Notes under the pieces: generated by a model
What the model was told of the DNA's origin: nothing
Databases searched by the model: none
Seen by the model: the letters and a program-made list of their open reading frames with translations, nothing else
In this document: positions 1-14,100 of the stretch, in pieces
Layout of the letters: the number at the start of each line of letters is the position of its first letter
Position numbering within the stretch: the stretch's first letter is position 1
Assembly: GCA_032622095.1 (NCBI GenBank)
Contig: CP136064.1
Coordinates: 50,290,073 to 50,354,072, forward strand
Source: Siphonodentalium dalli
Lineage: Eukaryota > Mollusca > Scaphopoda > Gadilida > Siphonodentaliidae
Direction of reading: 5' to 3'
DNA length: 64,000 nt
Position numbers and translations under genes: made by a program

Positions 1-2027
1 TATAATTTATATAACTGTAAACCTTTGTTATAAAATAGTACTTCTATAAGGACTGTTGAAAAATAGCATGTCATGAATGTGTTGGTGCACACTGTTTTCA
101 CAAGATTGATGGATAATTATAGACTTTTATATTGCTGTGGGTTATGACAAATCCAAGTGAGAACCTGGTAAGCATTTTGTTGTTAGTAAATATAATAATC
201 GGAAACGATACAGAAGGAGGTGATTCAACCCCAAATCGAACATAAATGACTAAATAGGGTTAAATATTTAAAGGTACCCAAGCCCATCACAGTGGGTAAT
301 GTGCAAAAATTATAAAAGTCTGTAAAATGTAAAAGACATCACCACTACGAAGAACACAGAGAAATAAATAAACTTTATTCTTATAATAATTATTGATAGC
401 TCTCCAATAAAACTATTTTTCATGTTCAAACCATTGCTATGTAAACAAAACTGTTGTCAACAAACAATGCTGATTCAGTAAAAATATGAATTGAAGAATA
501 TTTTTCAATGCTTTCACTTTTTTCCAATGTTTACCGTCAAGTTATTATTAAACTTTGGTATCTTATTGGACTAATTGGACTTTGATCGGTAATGCCACTG
601 TCTGTAACAGTAATGTTTACATAACAATGGTTACAATATTTTCATTTTTGGAGATTAATAATAAAGAAAATAACAATAAAATCGATCTATTTTAACATGT
701 ACTTATTTGTTGATGATAGTTGTATTAGAGACTATTATTAAATTTATATTATTTCGCATGAACCCACTTAGAAGGCCTTGAGTCCTAAACTAAAATACTG
801 ACCATCAATAGTATTATGTAACTTTTCATGTTTGTCTTTCATTGTGTTGTAGTTTTCTTCCTGTATGCAAGAAATGAGGTATAAGAATCAAAGAGAACAT
901 GATAAAACAAAGTAAAGGTATAATACAAAATCTTCAACAAACATTTTACTCTAATTTATATTCCACCCATCTATGATAATATTGGTAAACAAAGTCAAGG
1001 AATCACAATCACAATACAACAACCGATTTCCATAGAATGGCACAAGACAATAAATTTCAAAAGTTTATCAATTGCATAACACTTATATCAACAACTTATG
1101 ATTCAGTAATGAGTACAGAACATAAATTTTGACTGAGTCGGGTTTTGGTTTAATTCATGCTATTACATGTATGTTTTATATTATGTGTTATGTTTGCAAT
1201 GCCCATTGAGGTGTTATTGCAATAAAATCTTGCATCTAATCATGTGCCACTTTGGCAAACTAAGCAGCTATTTAAAAAAAAATGTTTCCATTGACAATGC
1301 ATTAAGTTGAAAAATCCGGAGTAGATATTGAGACATCTAAGGCCACACAATTTTATTATCTGTTTCTCAGCTTTCTCTGACACTTTTTTTTAAAATGTGC
1401 AGGCAGGTTTTAATATTTATTTTTTACCTACAAAATTTATGCAGCTGGCAGGTTTTATTCCCACTTTTTAGGACAAAAATTTCCCAGCAGCCAGTTCATG
1501 ATTAAGTGTTAATACAATTCCAATGTATATCAGTCTGTTTTACAACCCAAGTACATAGCGTTTAAACAAACCAACAATAAAACTTTATTTTTTATCAGAA
1601 ATAACAAAAGGAAATATCAAATACAAGTTGAAATGTGTCCAGGTAGATGTGCAGCCAGTAGTGGACAGAGATTGTTGACATCACGTTGAGAAGCTGAGCG
1701 GCAGGATGATTTAAAATGATTATTTTCGGTGGGCTATGAAAAGCACCCAGCGGGCCATATTTTTATAAGGAGGCAGTTGTCTGAGAAACTGAACATTAAT
1801 GTAATTTGGCCAAAATAAGTTAAAATCTGCAGGTACTATTTACCTGTGTAGCAGTTCATGCTTTTGTTTGACATAGGGAGTAACTTTCTACTTTTAAGAA
1901 CACTAAAGTATCTTTTTTCACGCTATTGTATCGGGAGGTCTGGAAACCTGAATACATTTTTCATCCAAATTTGACAAGAACTATACATCAACCTTGGCAA
2001 ACATAACACTATTTTCACAAATGACAT
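1..2027 (-). other. Intron of the CLIP gene, no further exon seen
   Basis: AT-rich intronic sequence downstream of the exon ending at 2030. Both strands were read for coding stretches with splice sites and none was convincing. About 550-625 shares a short dispersed repeat with 61425-61500 (tatcttattggactaatt core). Nothing else is recognised. Confidence 0.6.
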
Positions 2028-2029
2028 AC

Positions 2030-2146
2030 CATCTCTAATAAGTTCCGTTCCAGGCCTTTGATTTCAGAATTTCTGGTTGACAGTGTATCCTCTAATTCTG
2101 TCACCCTCTTCGCCTTTTCAGAGAGCTCCATTGATACCTGACTTGT
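2030..2146 (-). CDS. CLIP1: CLIP exon: coiled coil, last one in the window
   Basis: 117 nt, phase 0, acceptor tttatttatag, donor GAGATG|GTATGT. It encodes 39 residues (TSQVSMELSEKAKRVTELED then TLSTRNSEIKGLERNLLEM). The open donor shows that the transcript continues toward position 1 and beyond. A long coiled coil and possibly C-terminal zinc knuckles of the CLIP family should follow outside the window. Confidence 0.87.
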
Positions 2147-5100
2147 CTATAAATAAAAGAAAAGTATCACCCTCTAATTACTAATGGATTCTCTAATTAA
2201 TTAATAAATTGCAAAGGTCTGGTATTCATTTTGAGGGATGTTAACCCTTTCAGTGCCAGGGGCCGATCTCATCGGCCCTAATTTACGGTCTGTAAAATCG
2301 GCCCTAAAAAAAATAAAAAATAATTTTTGTTGTTTTTTAGATTTTTTTGGGTTGAATTTTTTTGGGTATGCTTAAGCATGCTATAGCGAATTTAAAAACA
2401 AACTGGATAAAACCTTAGGGGCATGTTATAACTCAAAACTATCACCAAGTATTCATAGTAATAATTTTGATGCCCATGAAAAACGTAAGATTCCCTGGCA
2501 CTAAACCTACAAAATAAGTCTGTTAACCCTTTACCCAACAAACCGGCCAAATAAAGCTTCAACAGCCTAAAATATGTTCGGTCTGTCTCAATAGAACCAT
2601 ACAAATATGAATATCATTGGAACCGGCTCCTTGACCACATTGTGATAGTTACAGTTATGTCCTGTGCCAATGCATTCTCTTATATATGCGAGGCGACCTA
2701 TGGTCGACTCGCATATATAAGAGAATGCATTGGCACAGGGCCGTTCTGTTGGGTAAAGGGTTAAAGAATATAAGAAAAAATTATTAAAATTGTAAAAAAT
2801 AATAACAAATGATAAAAAATTGTTAAGCCAATGCATTCTCTTATATATGCATTGGCACAGGGTATATGGGTTGATACAAAAAAGGGACCTGGCACTGAAA
2901 GGGTTAAGGATATATGAGCAGACAATAGCAAATGATAATAAATTCCTATTCATAGGTGGGAAATGTTTAGATAATAAGTTCAATAAACGACCTACCTATG
3001 GTTGTTAGTTGAACTTATTATCTGAACATTTACTATTAAAGAAACTACTCATCAATGAGTATTTAGTATAGAAAGGATTAATAGTTAATTATTCAATGGC
3101 ACAATAGAAGGTGATCCACACAATTAACTAGTTATTCGAATGATTGAACTGGTTCAGGCACCTATGTTTTTTTGTTCTCAAGGCATTCGCAATGTGAATA
3201 GGAAGTTCTTAAAATTTTGGTGATCAAATATCTTGTGTAACTGACCGTGCCGCCATATATCACCTAAAAACATATCTGCTTCTCGAGGGGTCCAAATTTT
3301 ACTCATTACGGTGATTGCCAGAACATTTATGCAAAGTGCTGCAAATTATGTTTTCTGTTGTTTTTAATACCATGAAAATAATAAAAGGCGACACTAGTGC
3401 CGCTATTGCTGTTGCAAATAATTTAATACGGAAATACGTAGCGCGCCACAACAGATCATAATCAATCTGTTTAGAGTTACTGTTTGTTGCTCAAAGTATA
3501 AACATGCTTTACAGATACAGTTCGTATTTACTAACAATGCTTTCTTGGTTCTAATGGTTTAACAAACTTGAGATGATGATTCAGTGGTACCCATTGCAAA
3601 TGCCATCCGTAGCTTTAAAGATGTTCCGGGTTACATAATAACTACTGGGAATACAGTGACTTGAAATAATCAGAAAGTGAGATTTTATTTTTTTCCAGAA
3701 GCAAAACAAAATTATTCCTGCAGCGAGGATGTTATACATTGGCAAATATAATGATATACTGTAAAATCCTTTTTATTCGTGGTGGTTCATTATTCGTTGA
3801 TTTCGTGGTTCGACCCAACCACGAAATCTAAACCCAACGAAATAATTGACTCAGAGAAAATCTCAATACATGAAATCGAAATGAATATTGTCCATGAAGT
3901 TTGTTTTCGACATGTCGTAAAATGGGTTGACAAAGAACACGGAAGACGAGATGAAACGTAATTTTCGCCCCCGTAACGTAAATACTCGCCAGACTTTCAT
4001 TTTTGAGATGGTCGCGGTGATAATTTGCCAACAATCATGTCGATGGCATCGTTCATGACAGTTGCTGCAGTATGATGTGCATCACTGATCAATTTTGGAT
4101 CGGGAAGACCAGCAGTGTCCAGAGATCGAGTTTCGACTTTTCCACATTTTAAACACGGAGTGAGAGACATAAACTTTTTTTTAGTGGCCTATTCATAATT
4201 GTTCGTATATAACACAGTCTGCTCATACACAGAACGACAAGATGTGTAAACGGATTTGTCGATACGGCACGAGTGCTGTCGCGTAAGGATAGAATGAGAG
4301 GCGCTTGCACCTCGAGTTCTTTCCTTCCGCGACAGCACGAGTGCCATACCGACAAACCCAATTACACATCGTGTCGTTCTGTGTTTAGTCCACGCTTCGC
4401 GTCCTAGAATCCGTGCATTAAAAATACAGGCTTAGAAGGTTTATTTAGGCACATAGAGGGCGTGTTTTGTCATGTGTGATGATGCTTTTACGTTCCATAC
4501 GTTGTACGTTCCATACGTATTTGTAAATATGGAACAGCAATAACACTGTACTTCTGGGAACAAGCGTGTAATAATGAAGTCGGAGATAGAATCTGCCAGG
4601 GGTGAATCCCGATATAGCGCAATAAATTTTCTGTCACATTGATAATTTCACACAGTGTTCACAAATTTAGATATAATGACAAATAATCACTAAACAGCGT
4701 CTATAAAGATTCCAGAATTGACCAGTAATACCTAGCGAGGAGAATGGAATGAAGCATTTCCAAGAATTTCAACAGTTAATCCTTTCATGATGGGAGCTGC
4801 GCTGACACAACATTAAAAACCCTGTGCCAATGCATTCTCTTAAATATGCGAGTCAACCATAGGTCGCCTCGCATATATAAGAGAATGCATTGGCCTAACA
4901 ATTGTTCATCATTTTTTATAAATTTTTCTTACATTCTTTAACAATTTTATCATTTTTTCTTACATTCTTACAAATATTTATCATGTTTTCTTACATTATT
5001 TACAAATTTTTATCATTTTTATCATTATTTCTTACATTCTTTAAAAAAAATTAACAATTATAAAAAATAATATAAAATTTGTTAGGTCAATGCATTCTCT

Positions 5101-8100
5101 TATATATGCGAGGCGACATATGGTAGACTCGCATATATAAGTGAATGCATTGGCACAGGATTTTTGCAAAAAATTCAGGAAGCTCCAGTCATGAAAAACA
5201 AAACCGAAATTAGATATCAGTTAATCGTAAAACTATTTGTGTGTTGTGGTGTTATACTGCAGGGTTTACCTGCAGGAACTATTTATAGCAGCGGTAATAT
5301 GAATGATAGTGAAATCATTCAGACTATGTAACACGTGGTCTAATATTAATTAGAACTGGAAATCACCCAGTGGTGAGATGGCTAAATTCCTTTTTCTATA
5401 CAAAGCCAGTGAAACAGTTTTCACAGTTTTTTGTAGTGAACATCGAAATCTGAAATGTAAGGTCTTATAGTCTGTATTTTGTGCAACCGCAACCCGAGTG
5501 AATGACAAAGTTTGGTGGTTGGCAGCATTAATATTATAAGATTATATTATGATACGAATATAGTTCAGTTACCATTGGATGATTTTTCCTGAAACACATT
5601 TAAAATATTATAATCTTTGGTGCAAAGTTCAAAATAAATACAATTGGCTGTTGCTATAGAATCGTAGTCTTTATTTGTGAATTGTTAAAGACATCAAAAG
5701 CATGAATACCTTTGCTCCCTCTTCAACCCTGGAAGACTCAAACGTCTTGACCTTGCCATCTGCAACTTCCAGTTTATGCGCGAGATCAGATATTTGATCC
5801 GTATACTGAATTTGAGAGACGTCATTTGATTTCAGCTTCTCCTGAAGTTCTTCACAGAGTATCTAAACAAGAAAATATTTACTGACTAATTCCACAATTA
5901 AAGATGGTCTATCTGTTCCTAGACAAGTATTATATAGTTTCATGGGTATAGAATAATATATATGAATCGAAGACCCCTGTCCAGAAATGCTTCTATCGAT
6001 TAATATGTATTATATTTTGAATATTTTTTGGTATAAACATGGGTGATCATTTAGCTAACAACCAATAGTGGTTAATGCTAACAGAGACCAGAAATGTTAT
6101 TGTGTAATTTTGTCACAAATAAACATTAATAGAACTCATTATCTCTTCTAATTATGGAATAAAACAATACGACTGATCAATCTGGGACATTTTAAGTTCG
6201 TAGTGTAGGAATGAAAGAACTCTAATAATCTATATCGTTGCTGATATTGGCTGAAAGGTCTGTTCCAAAAATAGAACAAATATGTGTCCATTTTAAACGT
6301 CACATTATATCAGAAAATATTCAAAATAAGATCAATATTAATTGATAGAAGCGTTCCCGGACAGGGGTCTTCAATTCATATTTATTATTTTATACCCACA
6401 AAACTAATAAACAAATTTTATAAGAAGATAGATAATCTATCGTTAATCATTTCAAAATAAAGAGAGGCTAATTCTAAGATTAGGAAATGAGAGAAGTCAT
6501 TGACTTTAATTCAGAAACGTTCCAAATGGGTAAATTCCTACAAAATTCAATGTCAACATTTTAAGATGAAGTAAGAATAAATGTAAAAAGACCTCATTGC
6601 AACTCAAATATCATGCAGATCCAAAACCCCCAAAAAACCATCCCTAAATAGTGAGTGACTCAGCAACATGAAGAAATATAAACAATGCGGCATAATTCCA
6701 GAGTTGTAATGTCCTTTTGACCCTTTCAGGAAAGGAGCTGTGCTTGTGCGGCATTAAAGACCCTATAGAGAGCCTTGCATATATAAGAGAATGCACTGGT
6801 TTACGAGGCCAAGGTAAATATTGTTTGGCCAATGAATTCTCTTATATATGCGAGGTTCCCTATGGGAGACTGAGATATATAAAAGAATGCACTGGCACAG
6901 TATCTTTAATGCTGTACCACCGCAGCTCCCATCATGAAAGGGCTAAAAGATAAGCAATATACATACCAAATTTGAGATCCGATAGTATATATTGCCCAGT
7001 TATTGAGAATGATGGACAGAGACGGACGAAAATACTGCACATTCATATAGAATCTGTTGTAATTCAGGTATATCTACAATTAGTTATAATTTGAAGTCTG
7101 AGATTTCTTTGAGAAGAGAAATAATAGCCAGGTTTAGTCTCACATACGTGTAAATTGTGTTGCCATTGCCAATGAAAATCACCTGACTCATGTGACCATT
7201 TCAGCTGCACGTACACGGCCAACCATTTAGAAGTTTTGTGTCCAGTGTGTGGTAAACGAAACTTGTAGTAAAGAGGAACAATTCAATCTATTAACCGACC
7301 GAGAAGCCAATGCTATGCAGGCAGTGGGACAATGGGATTTGGCTGAGCGAGAAGAGCTTAATTTGATTGAAGCCTATTAAGCGTGTTGGTTGTCGCAGCC
7401 TGTCTTCACCATCGACTATTGTTTACACGTTTTCCTACACGTTGGGCTGATATCTATAAATGAGGTTTGGTGCTGTAAAATTGCATGACTTTTTCGCTAA
7501 GTGCATCTCCATAGCAACACACATTTCACATATGTGTGGCTAAACCTGGCTAATAGATCCAGTTAGGCAAAACAAACTATAAAGTCTTTATTATGTGCAG
7601 TGAAAAGCATTAGCAATTAGAGTAAAGGCATAATGTTTTATTATTTCTGAGATTATTGGCTGTAGCATGCCACAAACCTTTATGCCGGTAAGGTCCTGTT
7701 CAAGTCGCATGCTCTTCTCCTTCTCTCTCTTGAAGTTCTCATCTAATCTGGAGACTTCCTCCACAGACTTGACCTAATAAATTCATCAAAAGGAAACATT
7801 CAATTGTTGGATTGTACACTGTTTGAATCTCGCGCCAAGTTGTGACCCTTGAGCAAGGTCGCTCGTACTGTGTCTGCTTTGCACCACCCATGCATTACAA
7901 GGGTACCTGATAATGAGCAGTGAAAGATCTTGTCAGTATGCTAGCCATATGGTATCCTCGCATACTCCCGGCTGTACCTCCCCCTGTCCCCGGGGAGCAG
8001 TAGATGGTTACTGAATGTGCAGGCTCATCAGGGTAATAATTGTAAAACTTTGAGCGCTTTGGGCCTCATGGGAAAGGCGCTTTACAAATGCTATACATTA

Positions 8101-11100
8101 TTATTATTATTATATATAACTCATCATATTTGGAGAGTATGGATAGTAGCTTGAAAGTGCATACAACTCTATCATTTCTGTGATATTTATGACCATGCAA
8201 ATGATGAAAAACAAGCATAAATATAATAATTTATTACCTCAGAAAAATACATTTTTTTGTTCTGTTGAGTTATTACACAACACTGGTCTAAATAGGCAGA
8301 CTGTGTCAGGCGAACTAATAAATATATAGAACTGTCTTTGTGTTAACGCATGAGATAGCCAGCAGAGTACCACAAGTGCCATGGCATGGTAATCATTTAC
8401 AAAAATAAACATGAAGAGTTCTATATTTATTACTTATCTTTCAATATTACTAGATTGTCCATTAAATTTGAAGTTTATTGTAAACAAAAAATTGCAAAAT
8501 CACTTCGAATTGAATGAAGTGGGTTAAATTCAGTTGTTAAACAGGGAAGCAGTCTATAAAACTTTAGAAACTTCCAATAACGCAAACTCCAGAAACTTCG
8601 CCTCGCCTCAGTGGATTTGCTGTTTTAACTGCATTTTGTTTGACTGTTTGGGTCAACAAACTTGACATAATGCTGTGTTGCATGTGCAAGAACTATGTGC
8701 AGATTACTGTAGATGAAAGACAAACTTATGCTCATTCATGGATTTGAAAGAACAACAAAAAAATTAACATTGTGACAAATTGTGTTGAAAGTGAAAGTGG
8801 GTAACACTCTCAGGTTGCTTCGATTTGGAATATTTCCTGAAACTGATTCAATTTCTCTCAATCGAAAACAGTGTATTATCTGAAATTCTTATCAATGGAA
8901 TACAATTCAAAAGTTAAAGGTTTTTACTTTTTATATTTCGAAGAGCAAGCATTTGCTTTTGAATGACCCACACTTCCTTCATCTTTTGGGTATTTCCCAC
9001 AAGTTACAAATGTCGCTAAAAATAGTAGGTCGCGAACCTGTCTAATTGCTCAATAATATAGTCTGGCAATGGTTTGCACATGTGCTGGTAGCCTGGTACT
9101 GAGATTTATCACACACCTGTGGCGGCAAGTGATCATGTGAAATTCATTGATAGATATGTAATATATAGAGTGTTGCTCATCTTTCAAAGGGTGAGATAAT
9201 TAATGCGGAAGAATACCACTGTATCCTTGCACAATCTGCTTGTGTTGCAAGTTCTTAATCTGCCTCAACATAAGAATGGCTATCTCTTATAAATATAAAA
9301 TGTTTGAGAACCATTAATTAACCCTTCCATGACTGGAGCTTCCTGAAATTTTGCGAAAACCCTGTGCCAATGCATTCTCTTATATATGCGAGTCTCCCAT
9401 AGGGAGCCTCATATATATATGAAAATGCATTAGCCTAAAAATATTTAATGTGACCATGCAAGCCAGTGCATTCTCTTCTCTATGCGAGGCTCCCTATGTG
9501 AGACACACGAATATATAAGAAAATGCACTAACACAGGATCTTTAATACTGCACCAGCTCTGATCCCATCATGAAAGGGTTAAAAGCGGATAATAACATAC
9601 TTCAATGTCGTCCTTATTGATACACTCTTCCTCTATCTGAAACTGTAAGTCTTCAACTTTCCTGTAAAATAAAATTGCCATTTTGTTTTATTTATTGATG
9701 ATTTAGCTATTAAAGCATATGAATGAGATCTCAAGATTAACAAGTTCATATACATTTGTAATGCCAGAGGAGCATGAGGTTAAATGCAAAAGAAGCTGTT
9801 GAAAAACTTATGACAGACAGCTTTAAGAAGTTCCATGTATCTGGAAGAATGTTAGTTATTATGAAACAGAAGGCCTGGCGAAATTTGATTAAAAATATTT
9901 CAAATTTGGAATGGACATAATATATTATTATAGCATATATTATATATCATAGAATATATTATAGCAATATATGAAGTGCTCCCTATTTGTGTGAAATCAG
10001 TCAATAGTAGCTCCCACAAAGTACCGCCGTCATCTTTAGCTGACACACAATTATATACAGTAATGCTCTAATTAATCGACCTCTTAACCAAAGCAGAATT
10101 ATGGGTAACTTTTCAGGATTTAGTCGGAAATATGGCTTGTTGCCATTCATCGGAAAGCTCTCCCCGAGAGCTTTCCGATGAATGGCAACAAGCCATATTT
10201 CCGACTAAATCCTGAAAAGTTACCCATAATTCTGCTTTGGTTAAGAGGTCGATTAATTAGAGCATTACTGTATCTTGTCATTCCAACAAATTTAATTATG
10301 CATATCATCGGTATTTCAAACAAAGCTAGATCGTAATATGAAATGGATATGGTATAACTATTCAGATTTTATATTTAATAAAGTTTCAGGCGAAGGGGCT
10401 ACAGATATCTAACATCAACATCTTCCTTCCTTGGTGGTTCAGAGACAAAATTAAATTCCATGATTTATTAATAAGTTTGGGAGGGATTGACCACATTTAC
10501 CGGGATAATGCAAATTATAGAAAGAGGATTGTTATAATTCTGGTCAAGATTGTATCAAAAGATAAGTCAGAGGATATTGATATACATGTACATGTATACA
10601 GCACTCATAATTGGCTACGGCAATTAGCAATGCTGAAGCAAACTGGGCCACGGCAAAGGGTTGCCATAGCAGACTGCCGAAGCCAAAGAGGGCTGAATGT
10701 ATATATATATGTATCAGGGTGTTATATATAAAGCTCATTTGGTTGTCAGTATATATATCATGCAATGACCATGAACATTGGATGAGTTATTTTGGTGTGA
10801 AGTTAAACTAGGATACTTGAGAACCAATGAATGTTATAATGATTCATTACCACAGAGCCAAGCCTGGGTCAGAACCACCAGCACTGGAAATGAATCACAA
10901 CAGAAAATACAGCAACAGAACAGAACACAATATTTGGCAGGCAATTATGTTTCCCTGGAGAAATGTGAAAAGAGCGTCCTGCCCGTATTCATTAGAGAAA
11001 TTGATCAATTCAACTACTGTATTCAATTTGACAATCAACCAAGCCTTGAAAAAGTGTGTTTGTCATTTGCAGGATGAGGTTTTTGGTGGGTGAATTTAGT

Positions 11101-14100
11101 GACGCTATCCTGCACAGCCAAGTCTGAGTTTAGTGTGCCTGTCATTTGCAGAATGAGGGCCCCAGAGGGTTAATTTAGTGATGCTCTCCTGCACAGGGGG
11201 CTAGCATCACCAAATTCAACCTCTGGGAACCTCAATCTGCATGACCTTATCTGCTATGGGATACATACTCAGAATGAAGTTCCCAAATGGTGAACATTGT
11301 GATGTACACACATTGGGAACCTCGATTATGCAATGTGTTGTCTTCCAATTTGGGGACATAGAGAATCTAAACTAAAAAAAGAAATAGAATCTATGTGAAG
11401 AAGTTTCTATAGAAATTTTATAATAAAGAAACTTTCCAGAGAAGATGAGACCTAAGCAGAATGAGGTCCCCAGAGGGTGAATTTAGTGATGCTAGCCTGC
11501 CGTGCATAACTAAATTCACCCTGGGGACCTCATTCTGCAAATGACAGACACACTATATCAGGGCTTGTAATCAACGTTGAATATCTCTGATTAGGCCACG
11601 CAAAATAAATTTCCTGCTTCTCAGGTCAAACAAATATTTAGAAGCATGCACTCACACATCGTTATATTTTAGATTTATTTCTTGGGACATATGCTAATGA
11701 AGCATTCCACCTCCGAATCAGCGAGTCGCCATGACCATTATTTCCCAACCAGATGTCAGTAAAAAGTTAGTTGATAAATTGCCCAACACATTTTTTACTG
11801 ACATTGCAGTTGAAAACCCATTGCATGACTGGAGCTTCCTGAAATTTTGCGAAAACCCTGTGCCAATGCATTCTCTTATATATGTGAGTCTCCCATAGGG
11901 AGCCTTGCATATATAAGAGAATACATTGGCCTAACAATTATTTACCATGATCTTGTTAGCCAGTGCATTCTCTTATATATGCGAGGCTCCATATGGGAGG
12001 ATCTTTAATGTTGCACCAGCGCAGCTCCCGTCATGAAAGGGTTAAAACTTCCCCCGACATATTGACTGCGAATAATAATGTGCTGGGTTCCTGGACCATG
12101 CGTGCAGGCCTGAGAAAAGGGGAGTTGAATTTGCATGGCCTAATCATTACAATATTATTTGCTGTCAGAATGAACTGAATATACATGATAATGGAATGAA
12201 AGCACATTCCTCAAGCACACACTAGCTTAGGCCTAAAAAAAAACCTCTTTGTTTCGGATACCCTGCCTGGCTGAGATTTTCTTGCCTGCCTCAATTTTTT
12301 TTCTCCAATTTTCTCCAGAAGGCTAGTCTATAGTTACCTCTTAGAGTGCACTGTCAATATGAATATTTATCGTTTTTCTCAATCCCAAAAGCAAAAAAAG
12401 TTGGTTATTAAGCTCAACGTTGGTAGAGATCTTACTGCAGAGTGAATGAATTGAAGGGACAGCATGTTTTTATCAAATGCTTGGCTCATATTCAATACAC
12501 ATTGATCTACCATATTCATTGGGACCGTGACTACACTATTATATCGCTCACAGCTGAAAGGTTTAAAAAAAAAAATATCCCTGCCTGCCTGTCTGGAAAA
12601 TTATCCCAATGTTATCGGAAACAGAGAAGTTTTTTGTTTTGGCCTTAATACAGATAAAAGCAGGACACAAATTCTTCATTATAACAATAGTCTTTCCAAT
12701 TAACCCTTTCATGACGGGAGCTGTGAGCTGCGCTGGTGCAGAATTAAGATACTGTGCCAGTGCATTCTCTTATATAGGGAGACCTTCACATATATAAGAG
12801 AATGCACTGGCTTACAAGGTCAAGGTAAATATTGTTAGACCAATGTATTCTCTTATATATGCGAGGTTCACTATGGGAGACTCACATATATAACATATAG
12901 ATATAAGAGAATGCATTGGCACAGAGTTTTCGCAAAATTTCAAGAAGCTCCAGTCATGGAAGGGTTAAAATATGATGTTTTCTCAAGATACCTTTAAAAT
13001 ACAACAGTAGATAAGTAAACTACAAATTTAAAATGAATATGGCAAGGAAGAATTTTGGAAACAAACATCATAAGTAATCAATTCAAGACAACAGACTATA
13101 TATATTTGGGAAATGGCGATATAGTGGTGCTCTTCACTTGTATGTAATTGAAGAAAGACCAGCAAATCAGATGATTTAACAACATAATCATAAACAGCAG
13201 CACAAATATCCATGGAAAAAAAGTTGAATTACATATCCTGTGAATTTAACTCTTTCTATACTAAATAGTCACTGACGAGTAGTTCCCTCAGGAAAGGATC
13301 AGATGAAAAGTTCCACAAATGACATAATACGTTTGTTGAACTTATTATCTGCACATTTCCCACCAATTAATAGGAATCCTTCTGCACTTGTATTATCTGT
13401 TTCTCTGTCTATCTCGTCCGTATTACCTGAGCACCCCTCCAAATGAACAATACACCATTTAAATGTATACTTTTATTACTATCTATTTTGTATAGAAAGG
13501 GTTAAACTCCAAGTGTAATTTAACCCTTTCTATGCTAAATACTCATTGATGAGCAGTTTACTTAGGAAATGTTCAGATATTATCAGTTGTTATTTAAACA
13601 TTTCCCTCCAATAAATTGGACTACTTCTGTACAAGTAATATCTATTGTCTGCTTATTTTTCCAGAAAACCCTCCAGATGAATAATAGACCAATCCAATGT
13701 GCATGTTTATAACTAATCCATTTAGTATAGAAAATGTTAACCCTTTCATGAAAGGAGCTGCACTGGTGCAGAATTAAAGATCCTATGCCAGTGCATTCTA
13801 TTAGATATGCGAGTTTCCCATAGGGAGCCTTGTATATATAAGCGAAAGCACTGGCTTACAAGGTCATGGTAAATATTGTTAGGCAATGTATTCTCTTATA
13901 TATGCAAGGCTCCCTCTGGGAGATTCGCATATATAACAGAATGCATTGGCACAGGGTTTTCGAAAAATTTCAGGAAGCTCCAGTCATGGAGGGTTAAGGA
14001 TCATTGATAAATTGAGTAAGAAAGAACAGAAAGTCAGTCAGAGACACAATCAATACAAATTTAAATATAAAGTACCTATTTTCATCCTCGAGCTTCAAAA

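Larger units (their letters stand above)
2168..3078. mobile_element. Family D TTAA element (outermost of a three-level nest)
   Basis: The left part (ctaatggattctc, then ggtctggtattcatttt) and right part (from about 2908 to gtatttagtatagaaagg) match the two ends of family D seen intact at 13250-13501. The body is split at TTAA 2241-2244 / 2904-2907 by a family C element. The right part retains the hairpin arms around aacttattatctgaacattt. The left terminus is eroded, so that end is approximate. Confidence 0.75.

Noticed and set aside
180-230. Ribosome-binding-like aaggaggtga
   Set aside because: Chance match in a eukaryotic intron.
2588-2983. Open frames that repeatedly give peptides such as QCILLYMRG and RIYKRMHW (also near 23296, 27400, 32613, 39514, 44365, 49307, 63199)
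   Set aside because: They are readings through the hairpins of families A, B and C. Both strands are open because the hairpins are palindromic; there is no start context or conservation apart from the repeat itself.
10477-11093. Overlapping plus-strand open frames of 66-99 codons
   Set aside because: Antisense to the CLIP intron, low-complexity sequence, no domain, and partly inside a family I element.
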